A stretch of DNA of 64,000 nt, taken from NCBI GenBank assembly GCA_954871525.1, contig OX940865.1:24722420-24786419 (forward strand). The letters run 5' to 3'. Source of the DNA: Parietaria judaica (taxonomy: Eukaryota > Streptophyta > Magnoliopsida > Rosales > Urticaceae). This document shows, piece by piece, positions 1 through 11,358 of the stretch. The position numbers and the translations under genes are program-made. The number at the start of each line of letters is the position of its first letter. Positions within the stretch are counted from its first letter, which is position 1. Below the pieces are notes generated by a model, which was not told the origin of the DNA, searched no databases, and saw only the letters and a program-made list of their open reading frames with translations.

Positions 1-129
1 CAAAACGACGGCGTAGTAAGTGACACCGACGACGCCGAGAACGAGAAGGATCATGATCGATCCCAGGCCGCGAAGAGCTGTGCAGAACTTGAACACATTC
101 CACGCCATGGCAGCTCCAGATCTGTGCAT
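1..129 (-). CDS. Protein S-acyltransferase (DHHC type), N-terminal exon, partial
   Basis: Reading the minus strand from the ATG at 129-127 gives MHRSGAAMAWNVFKFCTALR and then a hydrophobic stretch rich in I, L, V and G. This is the conserved start of the plant DHHC palmitoyltransferases resembling Arabidopsis PAT13/PAT14. These enzymes attach palmitate to cysteines of membrane-associated proteins at Golgi, plasma membrane or tonoplast. Only the first 43 codons lie in the window; the DHHC-CRD catalytic core would be further left. The hydrophobic run from about residue 21 is the first of the usual four membrane helices. A second in-frame ATG at 108-106 (MAWNV) is an alternative start; I prefer the upstream one because MHRSG-type starts are typical of this subgroup. 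The family is inferred from the N-terminus alone. Confidence 0.82.
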   Translation of the reverse strand, partial: MHRSGAAMAWNVFKFCTALRGLGSIMILLVLGVVGVTYYAVVL

Positions 130-2364
130 TCCAACCAAATCTCTCCCGAGAAAGAAAAAAACTCAGTCTTGGCCTCAATTCGGTCACTGTCTGAAGATTC
201 TCGAAGCAGGACAGTGATCCGAATTTCTGAGAGGAAAGAAGAAGCGGATGCGGAGAAGAGGAGCGAAATCGAAATCTAGGTTTAGGATTTATGGGAATTG
301 GGGATTTTTCAGGTGGGTTTTCTGGAAATTGAAATTGAAATTGATTAATTGCGTAAAGTTACGAGGAAACAAATTATTGAAGAGAATAAGTAAAGAAGAA
401 AGGTGTTTTAGCTTCATATTATTATTATGTATGTATGAATATTAAAATGATAGGAATATAAAAATAAAAAAGGAGAAATAAAAAATAGACTACTTGTTTA
501 TTCTATAAAGAAAAGTGTTATGATTTCTAGAAGGTGGTCAAATAAAATTTATGGCTTATTATTATTTTTTAAAAATACTCAGCAAATGTTTAAGTTTTTA
601 TTTGAGATATTGCGGGTTTGCGGCAAATATATCTAAACTAGAATGTCGCGAAATATTTTAAATTTCTATTTATAGAAACTCAAAACCCGTGAATTTTCAT
701 TTTATTAATTCCGGCTCATGTGTCTCTACTCTTCATTTTCACGTGTAATTTAAATTTCCCTTTTTTATATAAATCTCTTATGTAAAATACTTTAATTTGA
801 CATATACACTTAAAATTAAAATAACTTAATTTAATAATATTTAATTAGAACAATTAAAAATTTGAGGATATGCATTGTTGTTTGTTAAAATAAGTCTAGA
901 TATTTTTACGCAATTGTCACTTGTTTATTTCTAGAACTATTAGAAATTTCTAGGAAATTGAATACGTAAATATTATGTAAAATTATATATTATTTAGATA
1001 CCATGTCAACTCCGGAGATTTATGAGTGGGATTAGAACTTGTTTCACATTCAAAGTGTATTTGAGCACATTAATGGAATTGGTTTATTTTTCTCACAAAC
1101 TCACAACACCATGCGTATTATTTCTCATAATATAATTTTTCTAGCAAACTAAAACTAGTTATAATTTTCTCACAAATTGTATGGATGTTCATACATAAAC
1201 AAATGTGAATATGGAGAAATAAACATTACCCCCACCCAAGTAAGTATACATATTATCAAGTTTCGCTGATATTATCAATAGACTTTGATATATTATTGGA
1301 ATATGTGAAAAATATTTTCCTTTATTTTAAAATTTTTTGAAAAATGATTTTGGCTATAACTTAAAAGGCAAGTAAATTATGGCTCAATTTCAAAAAAAAA
1401 AAAATATCCTATAAAATTAAAATAACTATCAACGTGGTTCGGTTGAAAAACTAAACATAAATTAAAGAATCAATGTTATATAAGGAGTATTAAACTTGAC
1501 ATAATTTGACTTTCTACTCATTATGACTGATTAATTTCCTACTCGGTGAATAATAAAAAAACCTATTTCTCTAAAAATAAAATAAAAAAATCATGACACT
1601 GTAATACGTTAATATATATAGTTGAGCAATTAATCTTTGAATTTACTGATTTAATGTTATTCTGAATTTGACCTAGATTATTCTTCTTATGAGTGATTGA
1701 TCATCCCATGCATTTGGTCTTCCTCTCTTCATTAAAATTTAAAAAGCCTCTGTCAACTTCGTTGATCAATTCGCCTTTACCAATTTTATTTTATTTGCCT
1801 TTGAATTGTCCTGTTTTGTTGAATATCTAAAGAGATAAGCTGCATAGACTAGATCATGGTACTTGTGATATATTATCCACCACTTGTTAGAGAGTTTCTG
1901 TGGAATTTCTAGTTCCGGAAAAAACAAGAACCGGAATTTCAAGTTCAGGAAAGAAAAAGAAAAAAGAAACGGAATTTCGGTCAAGAAAAAAATCAAAAAA
2001 TAATAATCAATCTGTCTAAAGAGGTAGGCTTTGCTGGGTTAGACATCATTTATTTCATCTAAATATTTCAAGTGTTAGACATTAAGACAGCAAAACTAGG
2101 ATAATAAAAAAGAAAATAATGTTACAAAAAGTTCTCACTTGTAATCGGTCAAAAACTAAACACGTCTTCTAATCAGGCCGAATATGAAATTAACAAAAAA
2201 AAATTGTACTTATCGAAATGGCCAATTTGATCCAATCCTCGAACTTGAGGTTAATAAAAAGTGCAATCTGGCGCAGCGTCAAGTAAGGAACTACCTCCGT
2301 TCTCGATCTGGCAAGCAACGAGCAGACGGTAGCTTCTTTCCATATGCTGTGATTGGAGATCGCC
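130..2364. other. Intergenic, AT-rich, between divergent PAT promoter and EMC6 3' end
   Basis: Bases 130 to about 430 are the probable 5' leader and proximal promoter of the palmitoyltransferase (purine-rich on the plus strand around 230-290). The rest is AT-rich, with no ORF resembling a known protein and no structured repeat that I can support. The short ORF on the minus strand near 1766-1996 has low complexity and is not called. Confidence 0.6.
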
Positions 2365-3261
2365 TCAGAATATATGCACAATGTCATAAGCAAATCTATT
2401 TTTATGTCAAGGAACAAAAATCCAACATTTAAGTAGGAATCAATTAGAGAAATTGGCAATAATGTCCCCCTGAACTTTACATGTCGGTGCAGTTTTCTCC
2501 TCGAACTTCAATTATTGGCAGCAATGCCCCCCGTGCTTTTAAAAAGAAGCACACACTTAATACGCTAGGTTCGGAGGGCATTACTGCCAATTACACGATC
2601 AATTATATAATTGTGATATATCAAAAACTAACTATTGAGAGTGAACATGTATGAAGTTATAGACTACCGTAAACGAAATACTTATGATTTGCAATAGTAA
2701 ACTAGTTATAAGGATACGTCCAGAACAGCACGAACGACTGCAAATCAATAAAAAAATTGAGTTAACTGGAGGGATTAGAATTATTAAGATGGTAAACGAG
2801 TACAGGAAGTTAAATAATAAAAAAATTACCATAAGCCCACCAAAGAAACCATCCAACGCTATCTGATTCCAAGAGTCGAAGTACGAACGGAAAGAAAACT
2901 TGGCCTTGGCGACAAGTGCAACTGTAGTCATGACCATAACAAGAAAATAAAAGACAAATCCCTTTAAGCTCGTGAATCCCAAAATCCCAGCAACGACACC
3001 AGCTATGATAGACATGAATGTTCGGCTGCAAAAGGAAGATGAGTTCATCATTAGGTCAATGATCTTTTAAACCGATAGTAATAGATGTATATGTTCTCAT
3101 TCACAAATCCGTGGCCATTAATGGGTTTTCATAACCCGTAACATAGAGAAAACGTACCTGTAATATATAACCTTCATATTACTCTGCAAATTCTCTGTGT
3201 TAAACGTCTGTATGTTGTTTACGTCATTCAGTTTCTTCCCCGATTCATTAGGTCCAGCCAT
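2365..3261 (-). CDS. EMC6: ER membrane protein complex subunit 6 (EMC6)
   Basis: Exons on the minus strand: 3261-3158, 3025-2830, 2737-2718 and 2395-2365, giving 116 residues. EMC6 is a core subunit of the ER membrane protein complex, which inserts tail-anchored and multi-pass membrane proteins. The protein starts MAGPNESGKKLNDVNNIQ. Exon 2 carries the conserved core SRTFMSIIAGVVAGILGF, GFVFYFLVMVM and SYFDSWNQIALDGF with its membrane helices. Exons 3 and 4 supply SFVLFWT and FAYDIVHIF, the expected C-terminus. Intron 3 (2717-2396) is U12-type: donor GTATCCTTAT, branch-point TTCCTTGAC at 2414-2406, acceptor AG 11 nt further on. If this intron is retained, translation ends as WTYPYN-stop at 2704-2702. 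A MITE sits inside the intron. A 5'-UTR intron (about 4239-3283) is predicted from GTAAGT and TTTGCAG signals. Confidence 0.93.
2439..2605. mobile_element. MITE of 151 bp inside the U12 intron of EMC6
   Basis: The ends are inverted repeats: ATTGGCAATAATGTCCCCCT near 2455 pairs with AGGGCATTACTGCCAAT near 2576-2592. The perfect 8-bp direct repeats ATCAATTA at 2439-2446 and 2598-2605 flank the element and look like a target-site duplication (8-9 bp), which fits hAT or Mutator-type insertion. The element proper is about 2447-2597. It lies between the U12 donor (2717) and the branch point (2414-2406) of EMC6 and leaves both signals intact. Confidence 0.75.
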
Positions 3262-4330
3262 GCTTCTATTGTCTATATTAGCTGCAAACAAAACATAAGC
3301 CTTAGACTCTTAATTTTCCTGCAGTGTAAGTGTAAACCACTATTGATTGAACATAGCACAATTAGTCATCATCTAAAACTCCATTACAGGATTGTTTACG
3401 AAACACCGGGATAAATCAGAATACAATATAGATCCCTCGGAATATTTTAGGTCACATAAATGCAAGATCTAATAGAAAGCCGAGGGTGATAAAGCAAATT
3501 TGACTAGGAAATAAACCAATCCCATCAGTAGTGGAACTAGGATTTCAGAATTAGGTATCATGCAAAGTCGATAAAATCTCGCAATGCTCCGACTCAAGTG
3601 AAAGCGATATCAACCCGAGTCAAATAGAATCAGAACCTTTTCTGATTAAATTTAAATGTCGGGTAGGATTAGCCAGAGACCAATAAATTATGAAAAGCAT
3701 GGTTGTAACTTTTGAGTTCAAACTCATTGTCAGATCATGTAACTTCATAGGTTCAATACAGTCCAATACTCCATACTCATAGCAATACTCAAGCTAAAAA
3801 CCTTCTCTTCGCCATTTTCACTCGCACAAGAGCATTCTAGCACGAGCATCACCAATTTTTTTTTTTAAACTATTCTCTCCTCAAAAAGAAATAGCGAAAA
3901 AATCCATTAGTTCACACTTGTTTCTCACAATCAATTCGAATAAATTCCTTGCTAAATTCATCAGCCTTGAATTACGACCGAAATCCCAATCAATAACGAA
4001 ACCAAAAATCCTAAGGAAATCCGAAATCGAGACCTAACATTCGACAATCAAAAAAGGAAAAAAAAAACGAAGAAGGAATCGAGGCGAGACTACGAGAAAT
4101 CACGATTTTCTTCTAAAAAAAAGAAGAAAATTATAACGAGACTTAGAAATCTGAATTCGCAGTAAAGATTTTCAGCATCCTAGGAATTGATCTTGGATCT
4201 TCGATCAGAAACAAATTTGAGAGAGAATCATAAACTTACCGAAAACCCAAATCTATGCGAAGAACAACGATCGGAGGCGAACAGCTTTCCCTCTGAAGCT
4301 CCGTCTGTGTATCGCGAAACTGTACTGGGA
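3262..4330 (-). promoter_or_regulatory. EMC6: EMC6 5'-UTR and its large leader intron
   Basis: Upstream of the EMC6 ATG the minus strand has an acceptor TTTGCAG ending at about 3283. A matching donor (TTTTCG followed by GTAAGT) lies at 4240/4239. The non-coding first exon would therefore be about 4241-4330 and the leader intron close to 0.96 kb. The presumed first exon is less AT-rich than its surroundings. Long leader introns are common in plant housekeeping genes and can enhance expression; that role is inferred here. Confidence 0.6.
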
Positions 4331-5615
4331 GGAAGAAGCTTCAACTTTTTATTTATTACACATCTGTCCTTGCACTTTCTGTATTTACAGGAAAGACATT
4401 CACTTCACAGTTCACACAAGCGGTAGTGATCTCTTTGGTTTGTTTATTATTAACCGTAATTTTTAAAAAGATTACATTTTCACCCTAATTCTAAATAAAT
4501 AAATAAAATGTCATTAAAGTCTTTCAATTATTTAGTTATTTATTTTCTTATAAAAGATCATTGAGCCTTAACTTACCAAGGATTAGTTAAAATTAAGGGA
4601 TGATGGCGGTGTAAGTATCCAATAAATTCTAATGTATTATGACGTGGTATATTATTATAGAAATATATTTTGTTACAAAAACAAAGACATATAGAGATAT
4701 GTTGTATCTGTGAAGACTTTGTTAGTGAGGTTTAATGGATACATGTCGAGCTGATAAATATTAGTCACGTACTCCTAAGAATGATTTAATTACGGAAGTT
4801 CATATCTTCTACAGTCTACACCAGTCCGAATATATTTTGTAATCTTAATTAATAATTTTGTATTTAAAAAAATATAAAATAGTTAAAAGCAATTAATAAA
4901 ATTATCGATGATATCAGAGACATGCATAGATGGATTGTATCACCACGATTGATTTAGATTTTGGAGTTTGCTCTTTGTCCTCTATCTCTTGATCATCTCT
5001 CTGTCCTCCATTTGTCTGCCTCCAAGATATTCATATATATTTTTTGTTGTTGGAATAGATATTGTTAATGCTCGAAAATGGATCACTATTAATGCGTCTC
5101 AATTCGTGATTTTGGGCCGGGCCCAATGTTCGCTTGGAGGTTGGTCTCAGACCTCGTCTCTTTTAAGGAACGATATTACTCCTCGAACTTGGCTCGTCAG
5201 AGTATCGACCCCGGACCTTTGTCCTTAGGAGAGGATATGAGACGTGAACTCAGAGTGAAGCACTATGGAGAGACTTTATTGCTCGCTTTACTTCTCCATA
5301 TTAGTCGGGCGATATTATGTCGGAAAAGAGGGAGAAACGGTAAACGGAGTTTATTTTCTAGAGTTGAGAAAATGTGTGTACAAGTTTATGCCACATTTTT
5401 TCCTCTCGAATTCCTCCCTCCGATTCCTCCCCTCTCAAGTGAAGAGGGGCTGGTATTTATAGATGTGGAAAAATAATAAAGGGTGCAAATGGGTGTTGCA
5501 CGTTTCGGTTTGCATGGGGCGTATCTGCTTGAGCATGCACTCATTAACATTTTATGTAATGATGATTTTTTGAGATGAGACATGCTGCCCTTTACCAATC
5601 GTCTGTGCTGGTTCA

Positions 5616-5675
<60 letters not shown>

Positions 5676-5937
5676 TGGGTGATAAAGAGAGTATGGACTT
5701 TGTACATATATACATGAGGGCGAATTGCCCTCCTCCCTTTACCCGCATATCAATTACATATATGCATATAATTATATATCTTTATTTTGTTTTATCTCGG
5801 CCTTTATTTTGGTTAGGCCGTTATTTTTTGAGGCCGCAAAAATACCTGTAACAGATACTGTAACAGATACTTTTCCGAATATTAATATATATATATATTA
5901 GGAGCTCTTTTGATTTGGTGAACACTTGAGAGAAATT
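4331..5937. other. Intergenic with LTR-like remnant and (TA)n tract
   Basis: From about 5046 to 5480 the base composition rises in GC and short ORFs overlap in several frames (for example 5126-5476). None encodes a recognisable protein. The segment begins TGTTGGAATA and contains a TATA-like GGTATTTATAG at about 5452, as solo LTRs often do, but I could not find matching ends or a target-site duplication. A (TA)n tract occupies about 5621-5672. The stretch 5680-5937 would be the promoter of the first reductase. Confidence 0.4.
5621..5672. repeat. (TA)n microsatellite
   Basis: About 26 uninterrupted TA dinucleotides, roughly 265 bp upstream of the first reductase start codon. It is likely to be length-polymorphic. 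Confidence 0.95.
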
Positions 5938-8434
5938 ATGGCGGAGGAGAGTAACGATAAGGGAACAGTTTGTGTGACTGCAGGTGGAGCTGGATTTGTT
6001 GCTTCATGGCTCATCATGAGGTTGCTTCAGCAAGGTTACACTGTCAGAACTACGGTTAGGTCTCACTCAGGTATATATGTATATATAGATATTATCATAC
6101 ATATAATTATACTAAAAATACTTATGTTTGATTTATATTGGACTGCACAACTACACACGAATAGATATATAACAAAGTTTATATAAGCTTCTTGATGAAT
6201 TAATAATAAGGTGTAACTTCATAAATTTAGAGAAGGTATTTTGACAATTTTAATAAAAATGAAATAAGATTATAGCAGCAAAAGTATCTATTTTTTAGCC
6301 CATGGTGAGTTGTATCTAAGTTCCTCTTGTGAAAAAAAATACGTACTCTAATTCAGACCAGTAGTTTTTGTTCTTTTTTTTTAATAAGAAAATTGGTATA
6401 AAAATACTCAAGTAATTAAAATTAAAAGAACCAAAATTAAAATAAATTGCATGGGAATGACATGTATATCTCCGTTAACGTTTCTTTCAGCTAAAATTGG
6501 ACGGTTCATCAAATAAACTGGATATGGAGCTGCTGCTTTATTGAAATTTAGTCATTTTTTCATTACAAAAAGACCTACGTTACCTGAGACCAAAAGAGAC
6601 CTAAGCTTCCTCACAAGCTTGCCGAGAGCCTCGGAAAAGAAGCTCCAGATATTCCACGTGGACCTCGAAAACCCCGGGAGCTTCACCCCGGCGATCGAGG
6701 GCTGCACTGGCGTGTTCCACGTGGCACACCCCATCTGTATTGGTGTGGAAGAGCCTGAGGAAATCGCAACGAGAAGATCAGTTAACGCTGCGATCGGGAT
6801 TCTCAAGGCCTGCCGTGACTCAAAGACTGTGAAGAGAGTAGTCTACACGTCGACTGCTGCTTCAGTTTGCCAGCTTGTCGAGGGCGCGGACAGTCAAAGC
6901 ACGGTCGTCGACGAGAGCTTGTGGACCAACGTAGACATCTTCAGGTCTCTGGGTTATGGTGCGATATCGTACATGGCGGCAAAGACGAAGACGGAGAAGG
7001 AGGTTTTTGAGTTCGCCGAAGAGTTCGGGTTGGATGTCGTGAGCTTGAACCCTTCGCTGGTAATGGGTCCGTTCCTCGGTCCTAGTCTCCCTGTTTCGGT
7101 TACACTCGGAACGGCCATGCTATTCAGTAAGTATTAACTATTAAGTGTTTATTCTAGAGTTGTCTAAGTTGGAAAGAGAAAATTTCCGGTATTTTAAAAT
7201 TCGATACTGGTTGATTTTTCGATGACCATTAATCGTTACATGATAGTACCGGGAATATATAATATTGATCTGTTTAAACGAGACCGGTATATATTGGATT
7301 TTTAGAAAGAAAGAGGTATTAATAAAACCGAGATTGGTATGTGCTGGTTATCGATTAGTCCAAAACCGGATTCGATATAGGTATTTGAAACCTGTCCGGT
7401 CATGCTATTCGGTGAGTATATATTAAGTGTTTATTCTAGAGGTGTCTAAGTTAGAACGAGAAATTTTCCGATTTTTTCGAATTCGATATAAGTAGATATT
7501 CTGTAAAAATCATTTTCATTCCTTCAGATTCTGTCGTTAAAAATTGGCTCTCAATTTTTCATCCCTAAACACCGGTTTTCAAACTGTTAGATAAGTGTTC
7601 TTTTCCTTTATTTCTTGTAATTTATTTTCTGCTGTAATTTTTCATTTATTTTTATTGTAGGTCGGAGTGAATTTTATCCATACCTTATGAGCAATTGTCT
7701 GGTACACATAGATGACGTGGCAAGTGCACATATCTTTCTTTTGGAAAATCTTAATACAAAAAGAAGATACATTTGCTCCTCTGTGGATATTTCGCTCGTT
7801 GAAATGTCTGATTTTCTTTCCGCCAAATACCAAGATCTTCCCATTCCTTCAAAAGAGTGAGTCTTCTCTCAATATAAGTAAACTTCAATTTATATCAAGT
7901 GTAATTTGTATATTAAACTTCAATTTATGGTAACAATTGTTAAAACCCCTAAGCTTAAAGATAACAAAAAAAAAAACTATGTATATCTGTCAACTAATCA
8001 TCGACGGAGATAATATTTTGATACTATTGTGATTTGTGAAGTCATCAATAATCTACCAAATTATTAAAGAAGTTTTAAGATGATCAAACTCCCGGATTGA
8101 AGAAAAGATAAAAATAAAATTAATTAAATACTATTACACACTTTAACGCTAAGGAAATAATTTGCTAAATTGTATGATATAATAGGCAAACAATATGCAA
8201 AAGGTAGAAATATAAGAGAGATTATATGATATATATTAGTATCATGTTTATACGAGTGTTATCCAAATGAATAAACATTATATATGTTGTAGATCTATAG
8301 AGGGAATTGAAGGCTTCGAGACTTGTTCTCTCTCATCAAAGAAGCTATTGGATTGTGGATTTAAATACAAGTATGGCATTGATGATATGTTTGATGGAGC
8401 TTTTCAAATGTGCAAAGAAAAGGGTATTCTTTGA
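5938..8434 (+). CDS. DFR/vestitone-reductase-like NADPH-dependent reductase, copy 1
   Basis: Extended-SDR reductase of the dihydroflavonol 4-reductase / anthocyanidin reductase / vestitone reductase superfamily. These enzymes reduce a carbonyl on a phenolic or similar substrate with NADPH. Exon 1 starts at ATG 5938 and carries the Rossmann motif ([14 protein letters not shown]); the first Gly of the usual VTGGTGF is replaced in VTAGGAGF. Exon 2 ends at 7126 and contains the catalytic YMAAK (YxxxK) and VYTSTAAS. Exon 3 is 7661-7856 ([15 protein letters not shown]), exon 4 is 8293-8434 ([16 protein letters not shown], ending KEKGIL). The exon 1/2 junction is uncertain. The donor used by the sister genes (6070/6071) has no phase-compatible AG acceptor. 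Canonical alternatives are 6059 to 6573 or 6078 to 6589; all give 336-338 residues. An upstream in-frame TTG at 5926 is not needed. The substrate is unknown. Confidence 0.8.
7116..7494 (+). repeat. Direct duplication of an exon-2 donor region within intron 2 of reductase copy 1
   Basis: About 90 bp beginning CATGCTATTC at 7116 recurs at 7401 with the same order of landmarks: CATGCTATTC, a GTAAGT or GTGAGT donor, AAGTGTTTATTCTAGAG, GTCTAAGTT, AATTCGATA. The offset is 285 bp. The second copy therefore repeats the end of exon 2 and a second strong-looking donor (GGTGAGTA) inside the intron. Confidence 0.8.
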
Positions 8435-11340
8435 TCTTAGCAGTTGGATTTTGGAGTACTATGAATCTTGTTAGTTGTTTATGTAAAAGGTTTTATTGGA
8501 TGCTTTGAGTTTTGGGTTGCTCTATGAATTTAGAGCTCTATTTCTTATTAGACTTTTCTATTTATGAGGAAGTAATTTACATATAAATGAATCTAGAATT
8601 AAATTTATTGGAGAATATAATATGTCTCTACGTATATATAATTGCGGTACTGAGATGCAAAAGTTTAAAATAGTATGGAGTTATTCGCGGCATGAAATAC
8701 CTAAAACTGAGTCAAGATATACCCAATGTTCTTTGCTTAATGTGTTACCTGTTTCTCAATCCATTTTTTTTAGATAGATGAAAAAACGGGTAACACTATT
8801 GTGTATATATTAACGGGTAACACCCGTTTTTCCATTATATTTTTTCATCCCACGTGTGGCCGCTTCGACGAAGACGCGCGGAAGCCATGTGGCAACTCTC
8901 GCTTGCCACACAGACATATCATTAAATCATTTTTAATGCTTAAATATTAAATCAAAATGATTAATTAAAATTAAAAAAAAAAAATCCAAAATTAATTTCT
9001 CTATTTCATTTTAATTTCATAAAAAAAAAATCGAAACATTCATATTTTCTTCTTCACTCTTTCTCTTGAAGTTCACACAAACCCTAAACAGTTCTCCCTT
9101 ACTCGAACCGGAACCACCACGTGGACAATGACGGCGATGCTGCTCCTAGTCACGTAGCTAGACCCAAAGAAACGAATCACTAGAGGTGGCGATTCGTGTA
9201 GATATTATGGTTAGGCTAGACAAAACAAGATTGTGATAAAAAAAAATTATGGTTAGGCTAGACAAATACAAGATTGTGATAAACATTTTTTTTACTCAAC
9301 AAGCTTTATTGGTTAAATTTTTATCAGCAAATTCATTGAAAACATAAATTATAAGTTTCTATGTATTAGAAAAGAGACAAGTAGTGAATGTTTTATATAC
9401 TTAATTCAGCACAACAATTTCGTATAGCAAAAGCCATATACACGTGAATTAAATTATATAACAGTTCATCATATATGTGACGCTTCAAATCTTCATGATG
9501 AGATTTTGAGCGATTTAAACATTACTATAATACGATATGTTTTATTAAAAATATCATACGAGCTTACAATTAAATAATGGACGACCCGATTATAGCGTTT
9601 ACTGTAACATGTTTGATTAATGCCAAACCTAATTTGTGATATAAATTATTGATATTAGTTATAGATATAATTAATTGCGTTTAACGTGATGGATTATGCT
9701 CATTATACTATATTTATTTATAATTTTATGCTTAGATGATTACGACACTACATTTATTACAAAGCTGTCATTACAGCTAGACTCGACTTGATCGAAAGAC
9801 AAAGACCAGCCTAATTACTATGTATACATATGTATTTTTATTTTTAACTATACTCTCTATATTTTAAAAATTAGTTAAAATTTACTAGTGTATTCTAATT
9901 TAATTTTGGAATTTTTAGTCGTTTTAACTTTCAAAATATTTAAATAGCCCCTTAATCATGCCACCATGGTCACTTAATTACTTTTAGAATGATTCTCACT
10001 TAGTTTCGCTTAAGATCAAGTATACAATCTATTGTCTAAAAAACCAAAATACACCGTACAAATAAATCGATAATCAGATGTAATAGTAATAAACACACCT
10101 GCTTATTACGATGTTTAGTTGCAATTACGAAATTATTCAATGTAATGACATTTACAACGTAATTGATATAGGCTATTTTGAGGGAATGGCCATTACAAAT
10201 TCCAAACTAGGTCAATACTTGACTATTTTACCAAATTATTTCGAGCTCCTTTTTTTTATTATATTTATCTCACATTAAATCCATTATCTATCTTCATATC
10301 GCTATTGCTTTCTTCTTGCATGATTTACAAATGATGTTTTTATCACTAAAGAATTCTAACTTAAACAAGTAGAATTTTTGTCACTCAAGAATTCTAACTT
10401 AAACAAGTACTACTATATATATTTTTAGAAATGATGTTTCATCTTCTAACGTGATAAAGGGTCATAAAAGGATATTTTAGTAAAATATTTATTAATAAAA
10501 TTAATACAATATTTTATTTTAAAAATTTTCTCTTTATTACGACAATACAAGTAAATGTCGTAATCAATTACAATTACGATTACGATTACATTGTATTACA
10601 ATTATGATTACGATTAAAATTACGATCAAACAATTACGGCAAAGTGAACGCCACCTAAAAGTTTAGAATTTCACATTTTTTACTTTTGAAATAATTTAAT
10701 CATTTTTTTATATTTCTCTTTCATTAATAAGTTATTGAAATGAAATTTTAATCTCTGATTTTGGTGAATTTTTTGTACAAATTTGAGCTTAAACCCGATT
10801 TTTTCATAATTGTGGCAAAAGTATTCTAAGTTGATCTTTTTTTATTTGTGAGGTAATCTACTCATTTTTTTTAGTGTTTTCATTGATTAAATATTTTTTG
10901 AAATAATAATCTGATATTTTGGTGTAATTTATTTTCCAATTCGACGATAATTTGGCTATTCTTATAATTGTGGTAAAAGTCTTTAAGTTTATCTTTTTTA
11001 TTATTATTATTGCAAAGGTAATCTAGTGACTTCATGTTGTTAGATTTCACTAAATAATTATTCCTATAATTTCAGTTGCAATTTATCATTTTGGTGCAAT
11101 TTAATTTCAGGTTTGAGCTTAATTCGGATAAGCTCTTAATTACGGCAAAAGTCTTCAAAGTTTTTTTTAGTTAATAAACTGATTTTTCTTGCTGTTAGCT
11201 TTCATTAAATATGTATTCCTATAATAATTTGACATGTTTGTGCAATTTAATTTCAAATTTGAGGTAAAATTATATTTTACGGCAAAAGTACCTATTTTTG
11301 CCATTTGTCTTCCTGCTTTTAACTATTCTCGTAATTCTTC
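8435..11340. other. Intergenic, AT-rich, with repeat debris
   Basis: No intact gene. Items visible: an inverted repeat around 8776-8837 (AAAAACGGGTAACA against GTTACCCGTTTTT-like sequence); a G-box-containing, GC-richer segment at about 8850-8920; a leader-like segment at 9040-9170 with ATGACGGCGATGCTG that stops after ten codons; a tandem 41-bp duplication at about 9202-9285 (TTATGGTTAGGCTAGACAAA twice); and a run of imperfect ATTACG-type repeats at about 10540-10630. Confidence 0.55.
10740..11320. repeat. Degenerate tandem repeat, about 3.5 units of 145-175 bp
   Basis: The landmarks TTTGAGCTTAA, then AATTGTGGCAAAAGT or TTACGGCAAAAGTC, then GGTAATCTA, then TTTCATTAAAT, then TTGGTGCAATTTAATTTC recur in the same order. 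Repeats begin near 10781, 10938, 11111 and 11255. Copies differ by many substitutions and small indels. The array ends just before the BED-finger ORF. Confidence 0.6.
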
Positions 11341-11358
11341 TTGTTATATAGGTTGAAG

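Noticed and set aside
2184..2432. 82-codon plus-strand ORF
   Set aside because: No recognisable domain; it is antisense to the EMC6 last exon and U12 branch site.
2702..2737. EMC6 ending as SFVLFWTYPYN-stop
   Set aside because: It is a plausible terminal exon at first sight, but it runs into a U12 donor, and the conserved FAYDIVHIF end lies downstream. Kept only as a possible intron-retention product.
2632..3051. Long minus-strand ORF at the EMC6 locus with a different C-terminus (ending FTVVYNFIHVHSQ)
   Set aside because: It is exon 2 read through into intron. The family ending is restored by exons at 2737-2718 and 2395-2365; the resemblance of FTVVYNFIHVH to the true end is coincidental.
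5126..5476. Overlapping ORFs of 65-116 codons
   Set aside because: No family resemblance. The region looks like repeat-derived DNA with unusually high GC. I could not prove an LTR because no paired end or target duplication was seen.
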